The notes: generated by a model not told the origin, from the sequence alone. Positions 1 to 6,749 are shown, counted from the first letter of the stretch. The stretch: 29,769 bases of DNA from Bacillota bacterium (GCA_023435435.1 JAEYRW010000119.1:1-29769), one strand, 5' to 3'. Made by a program: numbers and translations.

Positions 1-1
1 C

Positions 2-346
2 GGCTGTACGGTGGAAAATCAGAAGCAGGCTGATTATCGCTTGCGTATTCTTTCAGATTTGCCCATAAAGCACAAGAGTATCATCTGTCAGCCTTTGATT
101 GAGGGAATAGATATCAAAAAATATCTGCGTTGTGTCGAGCTGGTTGTTGTGGGCGGTGAATCGGACAGAAATGCCCGCTCCCTGGATTATGATTGGGTTT
201 TGAATCTTCGTGAGCAATGCAGACGGCAGGAGGTTCGTTTTGCGTTTCGTCAATGCGGTACGCATTTCATCAAAGACGGAAAACAATATACATTGGCAGT
301 AAAGGATTTATGCGCCCAGGCAAGAAAAGCAAACATTGACTTGTAA
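2..346 (+). CDS. DUF5131 family protein (phage Gp37/Gp68-like), 5' end outside window
   Basis: The reading frame is open to the first base of the window, so the gene starts upstream. A GTG at 11 opens the frame but is probably internal, because the residues before and across it (GCT then VENQKQADYR) match the internal block GVTVENQxxADYR known in DUF5131 proteins. The rest fits the family C-terminus: a CQPLIEGID block, then VVVGGESDRNARSLDYDWV, then a conserved REQC and FRQCGTH. The biochemical role of DUF5131 is not established. Members occur often on phages and integrative elements, which fits the mobile context here. The fragment is visibly more AT-rich than the genes to its right, consistent with acquired DNA. 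Confidence 0.8.
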   Translation, partial: GCTVENQKQADYRLRILSDLPIKHKSIICQPLIEGIDIKKYLRCVELVVVGGESDRNARSLDYDWVLNLREQCRRQEVRFAFRQCGTHFIKDGKQYTLAVKDLCAQARKANIDL

Positions 347-407
347 TCTATGATACCGAACTTCATACGGTATAACAATTAGAAAAGCGGGCAAGGGTGG
401 GGAAGTA

Positions 408-1802
408 ATGCGGTTCGAGGATATAAAACATGAGATCGGGGACCAGCTAATGAACGGGATGCTGTTTGAAAAAGCAAAAGAATACGCAGAGGAATACATA
501 CGGAATCTGGGCCGAGGACGGGTGTCCCCGGATGAGGCGGCGATCTCTGCGCTGGGTGCTTTTGACGAGCCGCTGCCGGCCGAGCCGTCCGACCCAGAGG
601 AGATGCTGGACGCGCTCCACGAAATAGGGGCGAGAGCGACCGTCGCGCAGAGCGGCGGGCGGTATTTTGGCTTTGTCAACGGAGCGAATTTCCCGGTGGC
701 GATCGCCGCGAGGTGGATGGGCGACGCGTGGGATCAGAATAGCGCTCTCTACGTCATGTCCCCCATCGCCGCGAAGTTGGAAGAAGTATGTGAGAAGTGG
801 GTCGTGCAGTTGCTCGGCCTGCCGCCGGAGACCGCGGCAGGGTTTGTTACGGGTTCTTCTGCCGCGACGACGTGCGCGCTCGCGGCGGCACGAGATGAGT
901 TGCTTAGAAGGCAGGGCTGGGACATCCACGAAAACGGTCTCTTCGGCGCGCCACCGCTTCGCGTTGTTTTGGGCGCGCAGGCGCACTCGTCGGTGATAAA
1001 GGCGCTTTCAATCCTGGGGATTGGGAAGAGCCAGCTACACTGGGCCGAGGTGGACGGCGCAGGGCGGATCATCCCCGAGAAGCTGCCGACGATTGATGAA
1101 AACACCCTCCTCATCATCCAGGCTGGAAATGTAAACGGTGGTGCATTTGACCCGATGGGTCCCCTATGCGAGGTGGCGCAGCGGGCGGGCGCCTGGGTAC
1201 ACGTGGACGGCGCATTCGGGCTGTGGGCCGCGGCGTCAGAGACGAAGCGCGCGCTGATCAAAGGGTTTGAAAGGGCGGATTCTTGGTCCGCGGACGCGCA
1301 TAAGACACTGAACGTGCCCTACGATTCGGGCATTGTGTTGGTCAGGGACCGCTCGGCGCTCGTCCGCGCAATGCAGGCGACCGGCTCCTATATACAATAC
1401 AGTGAAAACCGGGACGCAATGCTGTATACGATGGAGATGTCTCGCCGTGCGCGGAGCATCGAGTTGTGGGCGACTTTGAAATACCTGGGAACAAGCGGTG
1501 TCAGCGCGCTGGTCGACGAGCTGTGCGAAAACGCGCGATATTTTGCAAAGCGCCTTTCCGAGTGCGGGTTTTTTATTGAAAACGACGTGGTGTTCAATCA
1601 GGTGCTTGTCCGATGTGAAACCGACGAAGAAACCACTGAAACGCTGAAGCGCATCCAGCTGGGTGGGGTGTGCTGGTGTGGTGGTGCGGTCTGGAACGGT
1701 CTAAGCGTAATCCGCCTCAGCGTGTCCTCCTGGCGCACAGGGCACGAGGACGTGGAAACATGCGTTGCGGAGTTTGTCCGCGCGAGGGATGCGTCTAGCT
1801 AA
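408..1802 (+). CDS. PLP-dependent decarboxylase (group II family)
   Basis: This 464-residue protein belongs to the pyridoxal-phosphate decarboxylase family that includes glutamate, aspartate, diaminobutyrate and aromatic amino acid decarboxylases. Visible landmarks are the phosphate-binding TGSSAATT (residues 148-155), a cofactor-stacking histidine (H193 in QAHSS), the aspartate that pairs with the pyridine nitrogen (D267 in VHVDGAFG) and the Schiff-base lysine (K299 in AHKTLNVPYD). Length is normal for the family, so it looks intact. ATG 408 is preceded by a GGTGGGGA ribosome binding site. The substrate cannot be read from sequence. The gene lies between a DUF5131 gene and an acetamidase-like gene on the same strand, in a region that looks acquired. 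Confidence 0.85.
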   Translation: MRFEDIKHEIGDQLMNGMLFEKAKEYAEEYIRNLGRGRVSPDEAAISALGAFDEPLPAEPSDPEEMLDALHEIGARATVAQSGGRYFGFVNGANFPVAIAARWMGDAWDQNSALYVMSPIAAKLEEVCEKWVVQLLGLPPETAAGFVTGSSAATTCALAAARDELLRRQGWDIHENGLFGAPPLRVVLGAQAHSSVIKALSILGIGKSQLHWAEVDGAGRIIPEKLPTIDENTLLIIQAGNVNGGAFDPMGPLCEVAQRAGAWVHVDGAFGLWAAASETKRALIKGFERADSWSADAHKTLNVPYDSGIVLVRDRSALVRAMQATGSYIQYSENRDAMLYTMEMSRRARSIELWATLKYLGTSGVSALVDELCENARYFAKRLSECGFFIENDVVFNQVLVRCETDEETTETLKRIQLGGVCWCGGAVWNGLSVIRLSVSSWRTGHEDVETCVAEFVRARDASS

Positions 1803-1886
1803 CCTCCCGCAAGAAATTCCAATAGGTGTCCCATAAAGGAATGATAAGCTCGCACATAGCCATCGGAAGTGAAAGGATGAGCCTCC

Positions 1887-2792
1887 GTGCAGAAAGCCTC
1901 CCGAGCGATCACCTACAATCATCACAGTCCCCACAACCAGCCTCAGATTACCGTGAAGCCCGGCGAGGAATTCCTGGCCGAGACGGAATTGGCCACAGGT
2001 GGCTGGCTGCATGACGCCTCGGATACCTGGACGCCCGACAAGTCCTGCGCGCTCAACCCCACCGTAGTCATCGCCGTCGAGGGTGCGCGGCCAGGCGACC
2101 TACTGGCCGTGGACATTCTCGAAATCACCCCCGAACCCCTCGGCTACACCGGTTTTCTTGAGGGCATGCTGGCGCTACCCAGCCGCATTTACCCGCATCC
2201 CTACGGCCTAAACACGCGCACGGTGCGCATCGAAGATGGTTATGTCGTCTGGAGCGACCGCCTGAAGCTGCCTGTGCGGCCGATGATCGGTACGTTGGGG
2301 ACCGCGCCAGAGGAGGAGTCGCTCTCCAACGCCAAGGGCGGACCGCATGGCGGGAATATGGACATCCAGGAGGTGCGCCCCGGAACGATCGTCTATCTGC
2401 CGGTTGAGACGCCGCTGGCGCTATTACACATCGGGGACGTACATGCGATGCAGGGGGATGGTGAAATCTGTAACTCGGGCGGCATCGAGTGCGCCGCGAC
2501 CGTGCGGCTGCGCGTGCGCCTGGTCGATCGCCCGGCCGATATGAGATGCGTGCGGATGGAGGATGCAGAGTACCTGATGGCTGCCTGCTGCGATCGCACG
2601 GCGGAGGAATCCTTTCAGGGGGCTGCAGGCGAGTTGCTCCGCTGGATCGTCTCCGACTACGGCTATGCCGCTCCTGAGGCTTATCTCCTGATGGGGCAGG
2701 TTATGGAGGCGCGTGCCACCCAGTTCGTCAACCCCACCTCGTCCTACCTCTGCAAGATGCCCAAGCGTATCCTGGCCGCCGGCCGGTCCTGA
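1887..2792 (+). CDS. Acetamidase/formamidase family protein
   Basis: This 301-residue protein has the FmdA/AmdA acetamidase/formamidase fold signatures: an N-terminal strand region, NPTVVIAVEGARPGDLLAVDI, GGPHGGNMDIQEV around residues 151-163, and VHAMQGDGEICNSGGIE around residues 184-200. Family members hydrolyse formamide or short amides to ammonia and a carboxylate, usually with a metal; the HAMQGDGE block is the typical active-site segment. Length is normal. The start is GTG at 1887, about 8 bases after an AAAGGATGA ribosome binding site; an earlier ATG at 1826 is in another frame. It lies 84 bases after the decarboxylase on the same strand and may be co-transcribed. The true substrate is unknown. 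Confidence 0.85.
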   Translation: MQKASRAITYNHHSPHNQPQITVKPGEEFLAETELATGGWLHDASDTWTPDKSCALNPTVVIAVEGARPGDLLAVDILEITPEPLGYTGFLEGMLALPSRIYPHPYGLNTRTVRIEDGYVVWSDRLKLPVRPMIGTLGTAPEEESLSNAKGGPHGGNMDIQEVRPGTIVYLPVETPLALLHIGDVHAMQGDGEICNSGGIECAATVRLRVRLVDRPADMRCVRMEDAEYLMAACCDRTAEESFQGAAGELLRWIVSDYGYAAPEAYLLMGQVMEARATQFVNPTSSYLCKMPKRILAAGRS

Positions 2793-3420
2793 GTGCCTCG
2801 CAAGGCATCTGGCTCTTTCGGAACTCTTCCGCTGCAGACAACATGCCGCCGGTGCCGAAGGCGGGTCAACGTTCTACAAAGGGTTATAAATGCAACCACG
2901 AGACAGGTAGAAAAGCCCATATAATGAGCGCTTTTAATGTCGTCTGCTGACTTTATAGGCCTCAATGTCTTGGGTTTGAGCCCATTTAACCCTATCAGGA
3001 TCAAACGTTAAGCTTGATACAATGAAGCCTTCGTAGAAATACGGAGGTTTTTTGTTTGTAGATGCAGAATTGATGAGACTAAACATTGAGACGGGTAAGA
3101 AGATGCGGGGAACATAATTCGCGCCGTCAGAGAATGATTCTGTATTTCAGGGTGTTTTGGGCTTTATGTTGACCTTTCTGCGACCTTTTCTGGGGAAATT
3201 GAAAACCCCTGAATACCCCTACAGGTTGCCGTCCACGGGTATGAATAGTTATGCAAGGCTAGATCGGCATCCATCGTTCAGCCTCCAACCTTGAGCAAGC
3301 GATGTTCGTTGCAAATGAAGATGGGTTCAGTTTTGTCAATTTGATCCGCGAAGGACGCCTTTAGAGTTTTGTTTGAATAAACCGTTTATGGAGGGCGCGT
3401 AGGGGCCCCATACAGAGGCG
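2793..3420. other. Long intergenic stretch without a recognisable gene
   Basis: Over 600 bases hold no convincing coding region on either strand; the only frames are short and lack family features. The stretch is less GC-rich than its neighbours. It contains one rho-independent terminator (3028-3053) and a short near-perfect tandem (GACCTTTCTGC / GACCTTTTCTG) near 3170-3192. A 42-codon frame from about 3168 resembles nothing I know. It may be the end of a mobile element or decayed sequence. Confidence 0.5.
3028..3053 (+). terminator. Rho-independent terminator
   Basis: CCTTCGTA pairs with TACGGAGG (one G-U pair) around a GAAA loop and is followed by six T. It lies 236 bases after the acetamidase-like gene and could end that transcript. 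Confidence 0.7.
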
Positions 3421-3921
3421 CTAGCTGAGAGGCAATGAAATCCCACGCCTCATACATTCAGCGGCTTTTATGGCCCTTTGAAGCCCAGAACGATAGTACC
3501 TGGGTAAGTGTACATACGGCTGATTGAAGAGATGGGGTGAGGTGGGGCTACGAATGCCGATCCGATCGCAGATCAGCGCTACCGGCACGTTGAGCAAGAA
3601 CCAATACATCGTAAAGCGCGGGCAGATTTGGCCCCACAGATTGAGCCAGCGGGCCGAATAATCCCACACGTTCCACATCAGCAGCCGGTTGACGGTCAGC
3701 CCGACCGTCAGCTCGGCAGCCGTGACCAGCGCAGCACCGGCAGCGCAGCGCGCCAGCAGCGGCCAATGAGCGGCGCGGCGGTGGATGTTCACCATGCCCA
3801 GCAGGCACAGCCCGCCAGTAAGGCCCATCGTCCAGTGGCTGTGGCCGCGCGCGAGCACCTCGATGCCCATGTAACCCAGCGCGCCAAAAGAAAACAACGA
3901 AACAGATTGCTTGACAGACAA
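3421..3921 (-). CDS. Putative ABC transporter permease-like membrane protein (CmpB family), atypical C-terminus
   Basis: This 166-residue membrane protein resembles the CmpB-like putative ABC transporter permease family: an N-terminal helix ending in GYMGIEVLARGHSHWTM, the GGLCLLG segment, VTAAELTVGL and NVWDYSARWLNLWGQICP. The start is a TTG at 3921, eight bases after GGAGG; an ATG at 3928 overlaps it in another frame. Usual family members end with a LDDYLRYW-type tail of about 20 residues. Here similarity stops near residue 120 (ALICDRIGI) and a 45-residue arginine-rich tail follows, suggesting a recombination junction or frameshift. Such genes are frequent on Firmicutes integrative elements. 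Its transport role is unproven. Confidence 0.65.
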   Translation of the reverse strand: MSVKQSVSLFSFGALGYMGIEVLARGHSHWTMGLTGGLCLLGMVNIHRRAAHWPLLARCAAGAALVTAAELTVGLTVNRLLMWNVWDYSARWLNLWGQICPRFTMYWFLLNVPVALICDRIGIRSPTSPHLFNQPYVHLPRYYRSGLQRAIKAAECMRRGISLPLS

Positions 3922-3958
3922 TGCGCATCCCTCCTTTTGCAGGAAGTATGCGCATTTC

Positions 3959-3990
3959 TGTGCCGGAAAAAACCGCAGTATATCGGCACA
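3959..3990. repeat. Inverted repeat between divergent genes
   Basis: TGTGCCG (3959-3965) and CGGCACA (3984-3990) form a perfect 7-base inverted repeat between the minus-strand membrane protein gene and the plus-strand conjugation remnants. It could be an operator or a leader hairpin; nothing further can be read from it. Confidence 0.45.
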
Positions 3991-4026
3991 AAGATGTGCA
4001 AATTCAGATCAAGTGAGGTGACGACC

Positions 4027-4281
4027 ATGTACAATGGCGGCGAGGCCGCTGACCAGATGATTTCCTACTCGTTCAAAGGTGGCGAAGTCCTGCTTCGGCT
4101 AACCGGCGACGGGGCGAAGCATCTGGCGATTTATCTGGCGAACCTTTTGAAGCAGGGCGGCCCCAGCAAGGGAACGAAGTCGTGGGCATCGGCCCGAACA
4201 CACCTGTGCGCATGGATTGACCGCCGAATCGAACCGGGCACCTGTGGGGGGATGCCTTTTGTATTGGTAAGCATGGAATAA
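4027..4281 (+). CDS. Truncated PcfB-like (DUF3801) conjugation protein
   Basis: The 84-residue product begins MYNGGEAADQMISYSFKGGE and continues VLLRLTGDGAKHLAIYLANLL. This matches the N-terminal half of PcfB/DUF3801 proteins, small accessory factors coupled to the VirD4 ATPase in Firmicutes conjugation systems. Family proteins are usually well over 100 residues. After about residue 52 this one diverges into THLCAWIDRRIEPGTCGG and stops, so it looks truncated or fused to unrelated sequence. ATG 4027 follows a GTGAGGTG ribosome binding site. It lies 30 bases before prgI-like DNA, although VirD4 would normally come first. I infer that the genes between have been deleted. Confidence 0.5.
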   Translation: MYNGGEAADQMISYSFKGGEVLLRLTGDGAKHLAIYLANLLKQGGPSKGTKSWASARTHLCAWIDRRIEPGTCGGMPFVLVSME

Positions 4282-4311
4282 TCGAGAACAACCGGAAAGA
4301 AGGTGAATCCA

Positions 4312-4794
4312 ATGGAGGTAAAGGTCCCGCGTGACATATTGAAGTACGAGGAAGCTCTGTTCTTCGGACTTTCGCTCAGACAATTCCTCTTTTCGCTGTT
4401 AGCAGTCGGCGTAGCGGTTGGCGCGTATCTGCTTTGCAGCCCGTATTTGGCCACGGAGACGACGAGTTGGATCTGTATCGCAGCCGCCTTGCCTTTCGCG
4501 TTTTTGGGTTTCGTTCACTATAACGGCATGACCGCCGATCAGTTTGCGCGAACTTGGGTGCATTCGGAGCTGCTGTTTCCCAAGGTGCTGATCTACAGAG
4601 GCTCTAACCTATACATGGAGACCATTGAGCAAAGCCGCACCGAAGCGGCGCGGCCCAAACGCAAACCGCTCATCAAACTGTCCGACAAAAAGCAGGTCTT
4701 TCGGCAAACGGAAAAGCGACGCCGAGAAAAGGACTTCGAGCGGCGCGGGCGCAACATCTTCAAATTCAGAAAGAGAGGCAGGAACGCAAGATGA
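4312..4794 (+). CDS. PrgI family conjugation membrane protein
   Basis: The 160-residue product begins MEVKVPRDILKYEEALFFGL, then has two hydrophobic helices (about residues 22-43 and 50-67), FVHYNGMTADQF, and a basic C-terminus. This is the PrgI family, an inner-membrane part of Firmicutes type IV conjugation machines, usually encoded directly before VirB4, as here. ATG 4312 is preferred over GTG 4303 because AGAAGGTG lies about 8 bases before it and the family begins MEVxVP. It overlaps the next gene by four bases (ATGA), showing translational coupling. The gene appears full length, unlike its neighbours. Confidence 0.85.
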   Translation: MEVKVPRDILKYEEALFFGLSLRQFLFSLLAVGVAVGAYLLCSPYLATETTSWICIAAALPFAFLGFVHYNGMTADQFARTWVHSELLFPKVLIYRGSNLYMETIEQSRTEAARPKRKPLIKLSDKKQVFRQTEKRRREKDFERRGRNIFKFRKRGRNAR

Positions 4795-5828
4795 GACTGA
4801 TTCAGACGCTGCGAAAGCGCGACAAAGAGCACTACCCGTTTCCCAAATCAGTGCAGCAGTGGATGCCGATCCGGCGGATATACGCGGACGGCATCTTCTT
4901 TTATGGGGGAAGGTTTTCAAAGACCTACCGTTTTTCTGACATCAATTACGCCATCGCCAGCAAAGAGGACCAGATGTCCATGTTCCTGAAATGGTGCGCG
5001 GTCATCAACGCGCTGGATGTGGGCGCGGCGATCAAACTGACGCTCTACAACCGGCGTGTCAACCGGGTGGACTACAGATATGACGCGGAAAGCCACATGC
5101 TCTACGTTGATCGCGTAGTGGACCGCGTGGACAAGGCGCTCATTGAGAAGCTGCCGAAGATGGAGATTAAGTTCCGATTCCCTAACCTATACCCGGGTAC
5201 GCGGACGGTCATCGTGCTGAAACAACCCAAGACCGAAGGCAGTATCCGAAACGTCTACATGCCGGGCACCGTAACGCAGAAACTGCTAGCGCTGCGCGGC
5301 ATGCAGGAGAAACTCAAGGCGGAATTGGGCACCGATGGCTATATGGATTATGATCTCATCATCTGTCAAGCCAACGGGCGTCCCATCATGACGGAGCATC
5401 TGAACAAGCGGTTCAAAGAAGTTCTCGTTGCGATGGGCGATCCCGACATCGACGCGGAGGGAATCGTGTTCCACAGCATCCGGCACACCAGCGCGGGCGT
5501 CAAGCTGAAGCTGTCCAAGGGCGACGTGAAGGCCGTTCAGGGCGACGGAGGTTGGAACACCCCGGACATGGTCACGAAGCGGTACGCACACATTCTGGAC
5601 GAAGATCGCAGGAGCCTCGCGGTGGAGATGGAAGCAAAGTTCTATCAGAACGGCGCGGATGTTCCGCCCGATCCCCCAGTCCCGGCGGTTTCACAGAAAC
5701 CGGAGGCGGAACCGGCTCCGTCTGCAGTCCCTGCGCTTGATGAAAATGCGCTGGCATCCCTGATCGCCGCCAACCCGAACCTGCTGATCAAAGTTCTTCA
5801 GTCCGTCCAGTTTGCTAATAAAGGCTGA
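4791..5828 (+). CDS. VirB4 N-terminus fused in frame to tyrosine recombinase C-terminus
   Basis: One uninterrupted 345-codon frame joins two unrelated proteins. Residues 1 to about 93 resemble the start of a VirB4/TraE conjugation ATPase (KRDKEHYPFPKSVQQWMPI, YADGIFFYGGRFSKTYRF, KLTLYNRRVNRV). From about residue 95 the protein is the catalytic domain of an integrase: LKQPKTEGSIRNVYMP with K147, HSIRHTS with H228 and R231, GGWNTPDMVTKRYAHILDEDRR with W255 and nucleophile Y265. The VirB4 nucleotide-binding motifs and the recombinase Arg-I and N-terminal DNA-binding domains are absent, so neither activity is expected. A proline-rich linker and an extra tail (285-345) follow. An internal ICE deletion is the simplest origin. 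An assembly join is less likely, because the frame, the overlap with prgI and the downstream context all continue. Confidence 0.85.
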   Translation: MRLIQTLRKRDKEHYPFPKSVQQWMPIRRIYADGIFFYGGRFSKTYRFSDINYAIASKEDQMSMFLKWCAVINALDVGAAIKLTLYNRRVNRVDYRYDAESHMLYVDRVVDRVDKALIEKLPKMEIKFRFPNLYPGTRTVIVLKQPKTEGSIRNVYMPGTVTQKLLALRGMQEKLKAELGTDGYMDYDLIICQANGRPIMTEHLNKRFKEVLVAMGDPDIDAEGIVFHSIRHTSAGVKLKLSKGDVKAVQGDGGWNTPDMVTKRYAHILDEDRRSLAVEMEAKFYQNGADVPPDPPVPAVSQKPEAEPAPSAVPALDENALASLIAANPNLLIKVLQSVQFANKG

Positions 5829-6012
5829 CTTTATTAGCAGATTGCGCGCGAGGTCAAAAAGCCGTATTAGCAAATGACCTTGAAAGGCACCCCGAAAGGG
5901 CGCTCGGAAAGCGGGTTTATTAGCAAGAGGCATGGTGCTTCGGCCTATCCAGAATGGATGAACGCTGGGAAATGTGAACACTCTTATTAGCAGACTTAAC
6001 ATTGTATTAGCA
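5811..6012. repeat. TATTAGCA repeat cluster with terminal palindrome (possible integrase arm sites)
   Basis: TATTAGCA occurs in direct orientation at 5832, 5865, 5918, 5985 and 6005, and inverted at 5813. The first pair forms a perfect palindrome, TGCTAATAAAG (5813-5823) and CTTTATTAGCA (5829-5839), flanking the recombinase stop codon at 5826-5828. Several copies extend to TTATTAGCAGA. The cluster lies between the recombinase gene and the tRNA-Arg gene. Tyrosine recombinases bind clustered short direct repeats (arm sites) flanking the core attachment site, which is the likely role. The palindrome could also act in RNA as a hairpin at the gene end. Confidence 0.7.
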
Positions 6013-6083
6013 GATTTGAGAGAAAGGAAGAAAAAGGGAGAACGCCGAAAACCCAATGAAATCAAGGCTTTTGGCGTCCTGAA

Positions 6084-6160
6084 TGGCGTTCCCGGCGGGA
6101 TTCGAACCCACGGCCTGTCGCTTAGGAGGCGACCGCTCTATCCGGCTGAGCTACGGGAAC
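6084..6160 (-). tRNA. tRNA-Arg (anticodon CCU)
   Basis: The minus strand folds into a complete tRNA. The acceptor stem is GTTCCCG with CGGGAAC, the D-arm is GCTCAGCCGGATAGAGC, the anticodon stem is GTCGC with GCGAC around loop CTCCTAA (anticodon CCU, reading AGG), the T-arm contains GGTTCGAATCC, discriminator G is followed by an encoded CCA (6084-6086). It is the third and only intact unit of a three-unit array read from the promoter at 6380-6408. Its 3' end faces the recombinase remnant, the usual layout for a tRNA used as integration site. Confidence 0.95.
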
Positions 6161-6188
6161 TTATGAAATTGTGGGCCTGTCCCGCTTG

Positions 6189-6253
6189 CCTGAAAGCGAA
6201 CACAGTAGGTTCTCTTAGGAGGCGGACGCTCTATCCGGCTGAGCTACAGGCGC
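6189..6253 (-). pseudogene. Degenerate tRNA-Arg copy 2 (5' half intact, 3' half replaced)
   Basis: From 6253 the minus strand reads GCGCCTG, then the D-arm and anticodon loop of the intact tRNA-Arg, as far as CCTCCTAAG. The anticodon stem then fails (TCCGC faces GAGAA) and the T-arm and acceptor are replaced by AACCTACTGTGTTCGCTTTC. A CAGGC near 6185-6189 could pair with part of the 5' acceptor strand. The replaced part is nearly the same as in copy 3. No functional tRNA is expected. Confidence 0.75.
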
Positions 6254-6280
6254 ATATGAAATTTTGAGTCTTGCCTTATC

Positions 6281-6346
6281 CGCCGAAAGCGAACACAATA
6301 GATTCTCTTAGGAAGCGGACGCTCTATCCGGCTGAGCTACGGAGAC
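6281..6346 (-). pseudogene. Degenerate tRNA-Arg copy 3 (5' half intact, 3' half replaced)
   Basis: From 6346 the minus strand reads GTCTCCG, then the same D-arm and CCU anticodon loop, and then AGAATCTATTGTGTTCGCTTTC in place of a matching anticodon stem and T-arm. The 3' segment matches copy 2 at most positions. It is the first unit after the tRNA promoter, so it would lead the precursor transcript. Confidence 0.75.
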
Positions 6347-6379
6347 AAAAAGCGGCTGCCCGTCGGAGCAGACTGATAC

Positions 6380-6408
6380 ATTATGGCATAGCGCGCGGAG
6401 ATTGTCAA
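6380..6408 (-). promoter_or_regulatory. Sigma-A promoter of the tRNA-Arg array
   Basis: On the minus strand TTGACA (6403-6408) is separated by 17 bases from CATAAT (6380-6385). Transcription would begin near 6373 and run through both broken copies before the intact tRNA. Its -35 box lies 8 bases from that of the glyQS promoter on the other strand. Confidence 0.8.
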
Positions 6409-6416
6409 GACCGATG

Positions 6417-6445
6417 TTGACTTTCCGTCAGGCCCGTGGTATACT
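6417..6445 (+). promoter_or_regulatory. Sigma-A promoter of glyQS
   Basis: TTGACT (6417-6422) and TATACT (6440-6445) are separated by 17 bases. Transcription would start near 6452, placing the whole T-box leader in the transcript. Confidence 0.85.
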
Positions 6446-6451
6446 GTGCAA

Positions 6452-6730
6452 AATTTCATACGCGACAGGCTAAGAAAGGGAACAGTAGCCGCGCGCCCGA
6501 TTTTCAGAGAGAAGATGGCCGGTGAAAGTCTTCATGAGGGCGGCGGAGAAGGCGCCCTTGAGCCGCGGCTCGAACCGCAAAGTAGACGCCGCCGGGTGCT
6601 TCCCGTTACCGTGGAGCGGGGTATCGATTTTTTTCCGTACCCGTCGAGCGCAGTTCATCTGAATCAGGGTGGCACCGCGGATTTTTATAAAATTCGTCCC
6701 AGGCAAACGCTTGGGATGTTTTTTTATACG
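6452..6730 (+). ncRNA. T-box leader of glyQS
   Basis: A leader of about 300 bases precedes glycyl-tRNA synthetase. The conserved T-box AGGGTGGCACCGCGG is at 6666-6680; its bulge pairs with the uncharged tRNA acceptor end. Upstream are further typical blocks: CAGAGAGAAGATGG near 6505, AAGTAGACGCCGCCGGG near 6580-6596 and CCCGTTACCGTGGAGCGGGGTATCG near 6602-6626. A terminator follows at 6696-6725. In this family, binding of uncharged tRNA-Gly stabilises an antiterminator and lets transcription reach the gene. I did not place the specifier codon with certainty; a GGC is expected from the downstream gene. Confidence 0.9.
6696..6725 (+). terminator. T-box attenuator terminator
   Basis: GTCCCAGGC (6696-6704) pairs with GCTTGGGAT (6709-6717, two G-U pairs) around an AAAC loop and is followed by a run of T to 6725. 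It is the OFF structure of the T-box leader. Confidence 0.85.
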
Positions 6731-6749
6731 TCAAAAGGAGGAATCGGGC

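Noticed and set aside
2900..3000. Possible tRNA-like T-arm (GGGTTTGAGCCC) in the gene-free stretch
   Set aside because: No matching acceptor, D-arm or anticodon stem could be built around it.
3628..4281. 217-codon frame extending the PcfB-like gene upstream
   Set aside because: The upstream part is antisense to the membrane protein gene; the ribosome binding site and family start lie at 4027.
5974..6267. 97-codon plus-strand frame containing VPGGIRTHGLSLRR
   Set aside because: This peptide is the translation of the reverse strand of a tRNA gene, a common spurious annotation.
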